24,941 nt of DNA from Parasitella parasitica (Eukaryota; Mucoromycota; Mucoromycetes; Mucorales; Mucoraceae). This document shows positions 10,794 through 20,506 of this stretch, in pieces (position 1 is the stretch's first letter; each line of letters opens with the position of its first letter). Below the pieces are notes generated by a model. It was given only the letters and a program-made list of their open reading frames with translations, was not told the DNA's origin and made no database searches. The DNA lies in contig MU619270.1 of assembly GCA_025201805.1 (NCBI GenBank), positions 180,069 to 205,009 on the forward strand, in the 5' to 3' direction. The translations under genes were made by a program, and so were the position numbers.

Positions 10794-12833
10794 ATGCCAC
10801 TTGGAAATTTAACTAGACAGCCAGAGTACAGTAAGTTCCCGTGCACACACTAGACATTTACTGACATCCTGCATAGTCTTTGAACGTATAAAAAACGAGA
10901 GTCTGTCGTCGCAAAGCGCTCCATCATCCCATGCAATTCAACATACCACAACATCTGCACCTACAGCTCGGAAGGAATGGTCATTTCACCCAACGGATAG
11001 CAGTATTGTCAGCGACCCCGACGCCAACGAGTTTATAGTGGCGTCCAACATTGCAAACAACAGCTTGCCCATTTCCTTCTTCGACTACAACATTGCATTC
11101 ACCACTTGCACATCAGGCGCAGATCAGCAGCAAGAGCAAGCGCGGCAAAGAGGTGATGATAACGATGTCTCATTGCCCACAGGTTGGTCATTGGCTGGAC
11201 GAAAAAGATCCATCTTTGAGCTGGACACCAACATTCATACCCTCAGTCAGCTGTATTCAACACTAGCAGACCTTCGAAGCCAATTATCCGAAACCGTAGC
11301 TGATCAAGTAGAACAGCCCTTTGGAAAGAAGCCTAGTCTTCGACCCACTCGATCATCGACAGACGACTACATGTTTCTGTTGTCGAGATCTGAGTCATTC
11401 GGCAACACGTCCAGTTCTCCCTGTGAGACGAGCGCCATGGATACCGGGGAGGAGCATCAGCACCCGCAAGAAAAACAGCAAGACAGCCATAATAGCCACT
11501 ATTTTCACCTCCGTTGGACTTATCCTGACTTTATCTTTGAATCACTAGTTCATGTTTATTTAGACTGCATCTGTTTCACACGAGTCCAACCTAAAAAACT
11601 GCTGGATCAACATCGTCAGGGCACCAACTTGGACAAAGCCTACACTTGCGCCATTTACGCTTACGCAGCTTTACACGCTTTGCTGTGTCACCCCGATAAA
11701 TTTGGCATCTATTCGTTCATGAACCAGCTGGCTGTGGATGCATACCATGCTGCGTTTGATATGGTTGAATTCGACTCGATGGATGCAGTGACGTGCGAAA
11801 CACTGGTGATCATGCACCAGTATCTAATGACAGTAGGACAAGATGGAGAGGCCCGCAACTTGTTTTGTTTGGCGCAAAGACAAATGGAGCTGCTGCTATC
11901 AGCAAAAAATCAGCATCCGCAAGATGTGCATCGTCTTTATGCGTGGATGGCAGAGTTGGATTGGTCTTTTGCCCTAACAAAATTCACTGCTCCTCTGATA
12001 GAATATCGCCAACTAAAGACATCTCTTGATCAAATCAAGCCTGTGACGACAAACTTTGACGATGACCAGTTGTACGTGAAAGCGATCAAGTTTAAGATCA
12101 AGGGGCTGCGTATTCTGCTTTTGAACCACCACCACCAACAGCCATCGACAGACACCTGTGCTAACCGATTACACCAGCAATTGAATCGATGGAGAACGAA
12201 ATATCTCGAGACCTTTTTGTATAAAAGACACGCGCCCAATAATGACCAGCCAACAGCCTACACACTGGAAGATAAACTAGCGTTACGGCTGCATGCCCTT
12301 TATTTCGCTGGTATGTTGGAGCTTCATCAGCAACACATGCTACAGGGATTTGAGTCGGATCAATTGTGGGGATCATCCGGAGAACAATGGCCCGACTACT
12401 TTAGCCGTTTGTCCTCTACCACATCCTCGTTTGAAATTTCCAGCGAACAAAGTCAAGTAGAAAAGGGTTTATATAGAAGCATGGATGCAGCTTATGGTTT
12501 CATACAAGTGATTCGTTTGCTACTGGATGAAATGGATAGATGCATTTTGCCTCAGGTACTCACTCATGCTGTAGCCTTGTGCACTGGAAAAATGTCTATT
12601 TATACTAAACGCAACCCACTTGTCATGTGTAGATGATTGATACGCTGTCGGCTGCATGTACTGTCCTTTACTTTGGAAACAAGGTTGTATTATCCAATAA
12701 AGAAATGGTGCAGAAATCACAAGAGGCACTTTCATTTGTGGTGCATGCATTTCTCACTTCTACTACTTTTGCCATGATGGAATGCCCCCGTATAGATAGA
12801 TTTGTCAAGAAATGGGGGTCTCTAATGTCATGA
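10794..12833 (+). CDS. Regulator-like protein with fungal middle homology region, no zinc cluster (638 residues)
   Basis: Exons: 10794-10830, 10877-12555 and 12633-12833. Intron 1 (46 nt, GTAAGT...CATAG) brings MPLGNLTRQPEY into frame with IFERIKNESLSS. Intron 2 (77 nt, GTACTC...TGTAG) joins DEMDRCILPQ to MIDTLSAACTVLYFG. The N-terminal third is polar and low in complexity. From about residue 220 an all-helical domain begins with WTYPDFIFESLVHVYLDC, then AYTCAIYAYAALHALLCHPD, and LAVDAYHAAFDMVEFDSMDA leading into TCETLVIMHQYLM. That is the pattern of the middle homology region of Zn2Cys6 transcription factors (Fungal_trans type). No Cys-rich cluster, bHLH or other DNA-binding motif is visible in the predicted protein. 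It may be a cofactor or a partner that dimerises with a DNA-binding factor. An undetected far-upstream exon is the main alternative. The start is inferred from splice phase. Confidence 0.72.
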
Positions 12834-12839
12834 ATAACA

Positions 12840-12845
12840 AATAAA
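12840..12845 (+). terminator. Poly(A) signal of the 10794 gene
   Basis: AATAAA begins 7 nt after the stop codon at 12833 and lies between the two convergent stop codons. Cleavage downstream would place the 3' end inside the opposing F-box gene. Confidence 0.45.
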
Positions 12846-12852
12846 CTTGTAT

Positions 12853-14031
12853 TTAATTAATAGAGATTTCATGATACGGTTCATGTTGGTCGACAGTTTC
12901 AGATAACGTCAGCGCAGATATCGTTTCCTGCAGCATGGCAGTAATATGAACAAAATCGGGAGGCTCTCCTTGGCTATAATTCTTCTGCAATATTGCACGC
13001 AGCAGGTCAAGCAGCATGCTCAGCCGTAGCTGCGTTTCTTCCAGCCACAGCCTCCACTGGTAATGGTATGCTGGCCGCTTGTTGTGCGTCACTGTGTTGA
13101 TGATGGACAAATATTCATTCTGATTTCGAATGTAAATCTTGAATCCCGCTTCCGTGCTGAAACTGACGTCGGAAGGCCTGGTTAAAAAAAAGTAGTTCAT
13201 TTGATGATAGGCAAGATTGTCCAAATCTCTGCAGGAAATGAGGCTAGTTTGTGCCAAGGAACATACTAATTTGATGTGCAGCTTGAACTCTTTACTCGGC
13301 TTTATATTTTTGCTCGGCTCTCGCCTTTCTGAATAGGATGACTGATCTGCATGATGGTATTGGTATCTTGATCGGATCACTCGCAGCTGCTGTTGTAAAT
13401 GGCTTGTTAATAAGCGATGAAAGATTCTAAGCACCATGTCTTCTTCCTCCAGAATGACCGCTAGTGTTTCTTGTAAGGTTGCCAAGAAATCCACCAAGAT
13501 AACACCTGTGTAGCTTTGTGCGGGCCATGGTTGTTGCTGTTGCTGCTGTTGCTGGGTACGTATAGTCGAGATGATTTGATCAAACTTTTGGCTGGGTGCG
13601 TCAGTTTCATGTGAATGGTTTATTTGAGAATGCAATGTGGAATCAAACAGACAGTGTTCTAGTAAGATGGCCAATGATTTATTCAATAAAAAGTCTAGAG
13701 AGAACGCCCTTCCTGATTTGCTCGGCATGCGGTCGTATATTCCAATGGCAAGGTGGTTCGCCACAGACTGAATGATACGCTGTTGCTGTATATATCCAGC
13801 ATTGCCGTGTCTGGTCAGGTAAGCTACAGCTGCATGTACACTTTGTCCGAATGGGTTAATGATGCGTGGTTTGATGAGATCGATTTGGTATTGCGATTGA
13901 AGTAGTTGGTACGACAATTTCCTGCTAGCATGCGAACAGGTGCCTAAATACCAGATGTCTGCAAATTCGAGATTTTGGCTAATTTGTAATATGAGCTCAA
14001 ATGGTAGATCGAGAAGACCTGCGCTTGACAT
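12853..14031 (-). CDS. F-box protein, 392 residues
   Basis: The start at 14031 gives MSSAGLLDLPFELILQISQN, followed by LEFADIWYLGTCSHASRKLS. This is a standard F-box (LP.E....I...L...D...L...C...R.L) at residues 6-45, which binds Skp1 in SCF ubiquitin ligases. The rest is helical, with a Q8 tract about one third of the way in (CAG/CAA codons, about 13527-13552) and no WD40 or leucine-rich repeats that would name a substrate class. The frame stays open another 37 codons to 14142, but that leader is mostly Phe from the T-rich strand of the A19 tract at 14073-14091 and is rejected. An alternative model splices an upstream exon (14149-14236) to 14018, giving a 417-residue protein. It is listed separately. 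The substrate is unknown. Confidence 0.8.
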   Translation of the reverse strand: MSSAGLLDLPFELILQISQNLEFADIWYLGTCSHASRKLSYQLLQSQYQIDLIKPRIINPFGQSVHAAVAYLTRHGNAGYIQQQRIIQSVANHLAIGIYDRMPSKSGRAFSLDFLLNKSLAILLEHCLFDSTLHSQINHSHETDAPSQKFDQIISTIRTQQQQQQQQPWPAQSYTGVILVDFLATLQETLAVILEEEDMVLRIFHRLLTSHLQQQLRVIRSRYQYHHADQSSYSERREPSKNIKPSKEFKLHIKLVCSLAQTSLISCRDLDNLAYHQMNYFFLTRPSDVSFSTEAGFKIYIRNQNEYLSIINTVTHNKRPAYHYQWRLWLEETQLRLSMLLDLLRAILQKNYSQGEPPDFVHITAMLQETISALTLSETVDQHEPYHEISIN

Positions 14032-14072
14032 TATGTTCCAGATATACGTTGATTGATTAATAATTTTACAAG

Positions 14073-14091
14073 AAAAAAAAAAAAAAAAAAA
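14073..14091. repeat. A19 homopolymer
   Basis: Nineteen A on the plus strand (T on the coding strand) just upstream of the F-box start. In the spliced model it is the pyrimidine-rich part of an intron; otherwise it lies in the leader or promoter. It produces the artificial poly-Phe leader of the long open frame. Confidence 0.8.
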
Positions 14092-14148
14092 GAAAAGAAA
14101 AAAAGTATTGTTTATACGCCAAAACGGTAAACAGCAGTTCATTTTTAC

Positions 14149-14236
14149 CTGCTTTGATGGTCATTTTCATTGGCCCAATTGCCTCTTTAATGTCGGTTGG
14201 GTTGAGTTCTGGAAGATATGCCTTTATTTCTTTCAT
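14149..14236 (-). CDS. Possible upstream first exon of the F-box gene
   Basis: From an ATG at 14236 the minus strand reads MKEIKAYLPELNPTDIKEAI and then GPMKMTIKA, ending in phase 1 at a GTAAAA donor (14148). An acceptor CGCAG at 14019-14021 is followed by GTCTTCTCG, so splicing gives ...TIKAGLLDLPFEL in frame with the F-box through a 130-nt intron. Codon choice is richer in C-ending codons than the AT-rich surroundings. An in-frame stop lies eight codons upstream of the ATG. Against it, the direct start MSSAGLL needs no splice. It could also be a relic of another gene. Confidence 0.4.
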
Positions 14237-14877
14237 TGACCAAGCACGGTACTCTCTTTGTTAAATCATTATAGACTGGAATCCCTTTATCTCTTAATAA
14301 TTTTCTATAATATCAATGTCCAAAGTTTCTTGTAGAAAACAATGATAATCATAACTGTGAAAAATGACTCGATGTTTATTCTACATCTTTTCCAAATTAG
14401 TTGTCCTGAAAGCTTGATATTCTGGCTCAACAATACAATCCTCTAATGTAACGGAACTAATAGTGCAAAATCTAGCTCTTTTGAAATTTGAGTACAAATC
14501 TTAAACTTGCTTAAAGCCCCAAGTGTCGACAAAGGATTTGCATGTCTTTTATATTATGCGAGGGGCTTGAAGCAGACATATATAAAATAAGTTTCAAAAA
14601 GCTCAACCGTTGAAAATAGTTGCAAAAGAACATTCGGATCTAACGCCAAGAAATTCGGGCTAGTGCCAATCGCTGCATCCTGCTTGTTTTTGTATTGAAC
14701 AGCTAGTTTGTTGAAAAATAGTTCAGTTTAATGGTCTTTTTTTATTTTTATCTAGATGCTACATCGGGAGGGATTAAGTTTTTTCATTTCATTTTTTTAA
14801 AATAAACAAAAGAAAGAAAAATATAAACAAAGAAAGCGAATGTATCTATAATTACAGGATATAAGAAGAACAGGAAA
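14237..14877. other. AT-rich spacer between two minus-strand genes
   Basis: About 640 bp holding the promoter of the F-box gene and the 3' end of the dual zinc-cluster gene. Several AATAAA-type hexamers on the minus strand (for example at 14746-14741) could serve as poly(A) signals of the latter. No open frame, RNA gene or repeat is supported. Confidence 0.35.
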
Positions 14878-17547
14878 TTATTGCAGCGGCTGATGAGGTA
14901 CAAAAGGAGGTAATGTAGGCGGGGAAGGCACGATGAATGAATACATTTCATCGTCAACGACACTCAATGGTCTTCCACCACAGGCGTTACGAACATCAGG
15001 CTCCATAACACCGACCAAATTGCGTGTCATTTCGAAATCATAAAGGTAAGCCTTGGACATTTTGGAAACATTGATAGATTGCTCCAAACATCTTCTAGCA
15101 AATTCTTGGTATTGGTCGTCGTTGTAATTTAGTAGCTTGATATAAACCATGTTTGCAAACAAGAAGCCCAATAGCGGGATGTTGCACTCGTCATGATGCT
15201 TTACCATAATATCCAAGGTTTGGGTGATAGCGTAGGCTGCATCAATGCAGATATAGAGACATTGGACCGAGAAGGGTGAGGTGGGTACGTGATCAGATGG
15301 GAAAAATGCTTGATATAGCAAAATCTTATTGATATTGTAGTATACATGGACACTAAGGATACAAAATCTAGCAAATTCGTGAATGTCAACGTGGCTATAC
15401 GGCTTTTCCTGCTGCTGTTCTCCAAAGCTATTGTAGCTATTACCGCAGCATGGCTCTGGCGTACCGGCTGCCATTTGATCAAGAGCAATGGATTCCAAAT
15501 CAGGATTCTTCCATTCGACAGGTAGGGTGTCGTAAAACTCTTGAAGTCTATCTTGCATTGCCAGTAAATCCATGGACAGTGTAGTATCCTGCTTGCCAGC
15601 TGCCTGTGCCGATAGCAAACGACTCATCACATCATGACGAAGCACCTGTAGCTGAATCATACAATACCACTCTGTATAGACATAGTAATTGATCATTTCT
15701 TGAGGTGGTTCTGCAAAGTCAATGTCCATCAAATCAAGGACAGGCTTTGGCTGGGGAGGAGGCAAGGGACAGTTGGGGTGGAATTGACCAGACTCGGCAG
15801 ACGTATTAGAGACACCTTGCAATACACGATACCAAGTATTAAAATAATACAGACACCAAACAAGGATGCTTTCTCTTGTATCAAGCACACGGCCTTCATC
15901 GTAAAGTCCTAATTCTTGAGCCATTGTAAATGAAATCCACTCGTAGATGTATATGACACCAGGATAGCCATTTTGGTGGTTGCAGTAGGAGAGTAAAAAG
16001 GCAGCCTGGCAATTGTCAATAGTGGGGTCATCAAAGCACTCGGCTAATTGTTCACGTCCCTTGAGACAGTAGGCCATAGAAAGAGCTTTGCCCATATTGT
16101 AATTGGGCGTGTCCTGAGCAGGACGTTTGCTCCAAACATGCATTTGGAAGGCGTTGCGAGCAGCCATGGCGCAAACAGCATAAACGAGAACAGTGCAAGG
16201 CCTTTTTTCAGGGTCTGGGTCATGGTAGCGAGCTAGAAATTCAGTAGTATCGACAATGGGCAGACGTATAGCTGAGCAGCAAGGCGTTTTACAATATAAT
16301 TCGACCAAACTGTCGGTTAGCTCGGGTGATATGTTTACAGGGTAGTTGTCAGGCAGTACGTGAGTAGGATGAGCCCAAGAGTTCCAAACCCCAAAAGAAA
16401 AGCCTGAAGATGTGTGTATGGAGCTCGTATCGTCTAATTCGGCAGACTGAGCCATCCTATGGCGCTCGTTGCCTAGCAAATCTGCAGCGCTCTTGTGGAT
16501 GCCGTTTTGATCGTCATCGTCATCGCCATCGCGAGAGGTGATGTGCATCGATTTCTTGAATTGGTCGACCAATTTAGACAGGTCGTTGTATGAATTGACG
16601 TTGCTTTCAACAGAGAGACCTTTGTTTGTAGTCGTAATTTTCCAAGCAAAGGGCTGCAGAGGCTTCTTTTTGAACGATTGATCCACTCGCTGGCCGAAAT
16701 CTCGAGTCTTTTGAGCGAAGTCTTTAGCCATTTTATCAATTGAGTCTTGCCATTGATCCATGACTTTATTCATTGTATTCAGTACTTGGGAGACGTGGTT
16801 TGCTTTAGGCTCGGTTTTCATGTAAACACATTCAAAATCGTTGCCGGCACACCTGCTGCAGCTGGGCAATGTGAGGTCGCACTGTTGCAGGTCTTTATAG
16901 CATTTGCTGCATGGATAAACGGAAAAAGAGCTGGTTGATGCGACTGGATTGCTGATATTGCTGTTTGAGCTGAGCATGTTATCGTCTTCCTCTTCTTGTC
17001 CCTCGGTGGCTGTTGCCATAATATAGTCTATACTACTGGACCCATCATTGGAGTGAATAGAGATGGAGGATCGGGCATCGCTATTGTACATTGGAGATGT
17101 CATATCTAAAGGCGCAACAGTTGATCTAGGCTGTGCTAATCTTTGCAGAGATATTCCTATTTTCGCTGTCGTGTTGGTTGGTAGTCCACCATTTTCACCC
17201 GTCTTTAATAGATCGCCAAACTTTTTGATTCGATCGCTAAGTGTTTCTGTTGCTTTCTGTAGTTTTTTCAATGTAGGCGCTGCTTCAGGATATTGACAGG
17301 TGATTCCTCTTCTTTTGCAACGAGAACAGCCTGGCTTGGTTCTATCGCATGCATGCCTGTAATGTCGAGATAAATGTAAAAAGAAAAAAAAAAAAAGTTA
17401 TTTTTACGTTTTTAACGATTAGAAACAAAACGCAAATTTCTAACATTTCTATTATTTTGGTATTTGCCTGAATCCTCTGCAACGGTAGCAGGCTGCCCCC
17501 AAATTGTTGTGATTTGCAGTGGTTGTTCTTTTTACAGCATCAGCCAT
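14878..17547 (-). CDS. Transcription factor with two Zn2Cys6 clusters and a middle homology region (852 residues)
   Basis: Exons: 17547-17468 and 17356-14878. Exon 1 starts MADAVKRTTTANHNNLG and ends inside the first zinc cluster. Its donor is GC, not GT (CAG|GCAAAT), with acceptor ACAG; this junction alone gives perfect cysteine spacing. Cluster 1 has cysteines at 20, 23, 30, 37, 40 and 47 (C-x2-C-x6-C-x6-C-x2-C-x6-C), with basic residues R22, R24, R27 and KRR after C40, as in DNA-binding Gal4-type domains. A helix (LQKATETLSDRIKKFGDLL) follows. Cluster 2 has cysteines at 176, 179, 186, 193, 196 and 203, with the same spacing. Its loop residues are YKDLQQ, DLTLPS and AGNDFE, so it carries little positive charge. 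A second helix follows (VSQVLNTMNKVMDQWQDSID). The middle homology region lies at about 375-640 (IRLPIVDTTEFLARYHD, MAQELGLYDEGR). A nuclear DNA-binding regulator is certain by family; targets are unknown. Confidence 0.9.
16828..16911 (-). other. Second Zn2Cys6 cluster, acidic type
   Basis: It encodes residues 176-203 of the factor at 14878-17547. The cysteine pattern C-x2-C-x6-C-x6-C-x2-C-x6-C is complete, including CSKC and CSRC knuckles. The second loop even has Pro before its last residue (DLTLPS), close to the canonical cis-Pro site of Gal4-type clusters. Only K178, K181 and R195 are basic. Confidence 0.85.
17357..17467 (-). other. GC-AG intron inside the first zinc cluster
   Basis: This is a 111-nt intron with donor CAG|GCAAAT and acceptor TTACAG. 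It splits codon Arg27 of the zinc cluster. No GT donor within the open part of exon 1 restores the cluster. Non-canonical GC-AG introns are a known minor class. Confidence 0.7.
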
Positions 17548-19683
17548 GATTGAATGTGTAGAAATGAATTGCCACCTTATAAAAAGGAATTATTTATATA
17601 AATATTAAAAGAAAAAAAAAAAAAAAGGGGGAAAAAGAAAAGAAATGGTGGGAAATACTGTGCAGGAGAGAGAAAGAGAAAGAGAAACGCAAATGCTGAT
17701 AAACGCACAAATCTTTTTTTATATGCGATAATTTGCCCGAGGTCTCACACTGCTGTTGCACGGTGTGGTGATATTTGAATTAAATTTCAAAATCCACTTG
17801 CGAACAATGCCTGGTATACTCTTGATGTACGCCTACATGTGCATGGTATGATAGCTGAGTAATACGCAGCTTTAAAATAACAGCAAAAAGTAGGCTTAGT
17901 TGCTAGAAACCGCACTGTAAGCAGCTTCACTCAAGACATAATTGCTTTTGTTCAGATGCTATTGAACCAAAGGAGTAGAATCACAGGGGAGATGTAAAGA
18001 AAAGATAGCAACAGTTTTATTTTGAGGCATGTTGGCCAACTCCCCCCCCCCCAACGACGCTATTTTCGATTGATCTTGTCCAGTCATGTCATTCAGGTAT
18101 AAAAGAAACTTTTTTATGTCAAATTTCATCAGTACAGACCCTAATATCCTTAAGCACTACAAGCTGCTTTAGCCTCACATTATGTAGCTTCGCATTTTCT
18201 TTTTTTTCTTTTTCATTAGATGCATTTGATATATATACATGCATCAATAACAGAAACGTTTTAAGCTTCTACGATGGACTGTTTGCGAGGAAATGATCTG
18301 CTTATGCTTCGAACTTGTCAACATTTCAAGCAATTTCGTGTGTTTTAAGTGGATCATACTATAGGTGAAGGCTATATTCTGTTTTAAAATCTGTGTTTGG
18401 CGTACGTCGAAAACGTTAATATGTTTAAGAAAAAAGCCCACCCCCCATGATTTTTAGCTAATTTCAATATCTTCAAGATCATCAATGTAATTCTCACCTA
18501 ATGGACTATATTTGACGTTTTATATCTTTATTAAAACCTCATTCATAGCCTTATGTGGCTAATTTTTGTAAACATAAAGTCGTATATCACACATTCACCA
18601 TCTATTCTGTCTGCTTCAAGATAGTTTCCTCATTCGATGCTATTTATGTTTAAATAGCTTTGAAAGTGTTGGCGGTTGCCATCTTCAAGATCCCTCAACT
18701 AGTTTGGCTTGCCACCAATTTGGGAACTCAGAACTCAATGTAGCCGCTTTAAAAGAGTAAACAATCAGATGGATGATACGAATATGAATCAGCAAAGCAT
18801 TTTGATTCTTATTAAATTGAAGAGCGTGTAGCACGCTTTAAACAATCAGCAAATCCTGCTGTTTTTCACACCTTGCACCCAAAGATAATAAGTTATATTT
18901 AGCAAGGAAAAAGGTTTAACTTACTTGGCATTAAAATATTCTGTCAATGCTTCCACTGGATTGTGTTATTGTATGACAGGCTATCATTGAGCGATGCTTA
19001 GCTACAATGTGCAATCATACCATACATCTAGGATTAATATTGGAGCCTTTACACAAACAATACCTTATAAAAAATAAGCATTGCATAGCTTTAGAACAAG
19101 GACTATTGAAATGCATACAAATAAATGAAAGATTTTAGCATCCAATTGCAGTTTTATGCACAATGCACATAGTAGATCTACGTTGGATGATACACCACAC
19201 CGCCTTTCAAGATATTCGTTTCAGACTTCTTCTTGGTTTAAGCTCTTTTCACCGCCTTACATGTAGGGAGTTGGCTCTAATTGGTAATTTAGTACCGTAA
19301 AAAAAGGAGGTGTTGAAATAACTATCTTTTAAGTCTTTCCAGAGCATAAACAAAGAATAATAAAAATAGCATACTAGCTCACAGAAAAAACAAGGTTTAG
19401 TAGTAATGCAGTGTAGTACGAGTAAAGCTGTAGGCTCTCGTGGCAGAATCCTTTGTCTGGTCACAATGATTGCAAAAAGATACCGCAAAAAGAAAGAGAT
19501 ACATCGTTTATAACTGTATTTTACAGAACTGATTCTATCAAATTTTAAAGACGTATCTCTAATTTAAAATTACTGCTATTCGTTACAAGGTCTGATCCAC
19601 GCACTCGTATTATATTAGCTTTGCATTTTTTCATGTTGTATAATGTGTCATGATAAAAAATATCCAGCGGCATCAAGCCGATT
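17548..19683. other. Long AT-rich spacer, promoter of the dual zinc-cluster gene on its left
   Basis: About 2.1 kb. The left end holds an A-rich block (about 17610-17625) and a GA-rich GAGAGAGAAAGAGAAAGAG tract (about 17665-17685), likely promoter elements. A perfect 10-bp palindrome GTTGGCCAAC (18031-18040) abuts a C11 run. Small open frames at 18244-18441 and 19249-19488 (both minus) have no motif or context. A short stem AGCGTG-TAG-CACGCT lies near 18823-18837. I see no RNA gene. Confidence 0.4.
18042..18052. repeat. C11 homopolymer
   Basis: Eleven consecutive C in an otherwise AT-rich spacer, directly after the palindrome GTTGGCCAAC. Confidence 0.85.
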
Positions 19684-19689
19684 TTTATT
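19684..19689 (-). terminator. Poly(A) signal of the thaumatin-like gene
   Basis: Minus-strand AATAAA about 26 nt after the stop codon at 19715, a normal position for the hexamer. Confidence 0.5.
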
Positions 19690-19714
19690 TAATGTATGCA
19701 AATGGTATAGCAAT

Positions 19715-20440
19715 CTAGCAGAAAGTAACTGTGTATTCATTGGATGCACAGATAAATACACTAGTAGCATCATCAAAAGCATAGCTATAGGCATCAGGAC
19801 AAGTAGCCTTGACCTCCGAGGCGTAAGAATTAGTGCTGCATACATTGGGATTATAGAAATCACCAGTGCAGCAGTATTCATCAGTGTTGAACTTGGTACA
19901 AGCACTCTTGCAACCAGAAACTTTACCCTCATCGTCATAAGTTTCGAAACCAGAAGGACAGCTAGGCAAAGTAGAGCAAATGGAAGTAGCACAAGAACGG
20001 CTATCTTTAACGGTAAGACCTTCCTTCAAGACAGGTGCCACAGTCATTGGCAAATTGAATCCAGCTACAAGAGAGATGTCATAGTAGACAGCACCAGTAT
20101 CTAAAAAGTGGAATTCAGCGAGAGAGGCAGGGGAGCCCATACCAGACTTGAAGCAGTTTTCGCCACCGCAGTTAGTTCTGCCCCAAATACGTCCAGACCA
20201 ATTGACAGGTAATGTGTAGGAGTGAGTTGAACCGGCAGAGACTTCAACAACATCACCAAAATAGTCAACATCAACGGAATTGCCAACTTTCAATGTAGCG
20301 CCACAATTATTAACAACATTGACAGTGGGCTGACCAAATTTTAAGAAAGAGACCGAAGTTGTAGCGTTACTGGTGGCAGGGGCGGCAGCAACCAGGCTAG
20401 CCATCAAAGCAAAAGACGTAATAACTGTGTTGAAGATCAT
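19715..20440 (-). CDS. Secreted thaumatin-like protein (241 residues)
   Basis: A Sec signal peptide spans about residues 1-20 (hydrophobic TVITSFALMASLVAAA, cleavage near AAA-APAT). The mature part has the thaumatin/PR-5 landmarks in order: NNCGATLKVG, GRIWGRTNC, SLAEFHF, YYDISLVAGFNLP, a Cys-rich domain II (CKSACTKF...DEYCCTG), the family signature CPDAYSYAFDD, and the ending YTVTFC. Fourteen cysteines are present, against 16 in typical plant members. Family members are secreted and bind or cleave beta-1,3-glucans, acting in wall remodelling or antagonism. Of the acidic-cleft REDDD set, Arg, Glu and two Asp have visible counterparts, but the Asp expected in VDGFN is Ala here (VAGFN). Glucan activity may therefore be altered. 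It is a single exon with a clear minus-strand TATA box and poly(A) signal. Confidence 0.93.
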   Translation of the reverse strand: MIFNTVITSFALMASLVAAAPATSNATTSVSFLKFGQPTVNVVNNCGATLKVGNSVDVDYFGDVVEVSAGSTHSYTLPVNWSGRIWGRTNCGGENCFKSGMGSPASLAEFHFLDTGAVYYDISLVAGFNLPMTVAPVLKEGLTVKDSRSCATSICSTLPSCPSGFETYDDEGKVSGCKSACTKFNTDEYCCTGDFYNPNVCSTNSYASEVKATCPDAYSYAFDDATSVFICASNEYTVTFC

Positions 20441-20506
20441 GGTATGTGTGTCTAGTCTACTATTTTCTAAAGAGGAAGAGTTTAATGAATGACAATTCTT
20501 TGGCTC

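Noticed and set aside
14032-14142. N-terminal 37-codon extension of the F-box frame
   Set aside because: It consists largely of Phe encoded by the homopolymer tract and precedes a natural MSSAGLL start. The tract is more likely leader or intron.
18244-18441. A 65-codon minus-strand frame
   Set aside because: Low-complexity AT-rich composition, no motif, no promoter or splice signs.
19643-20104. A 153-codon plus-strand open frame
   Set aside because: It is antisense to the thaumatin-like gene, which has a signal peptide, family motifs, a TATA box and a poly(A) signal.
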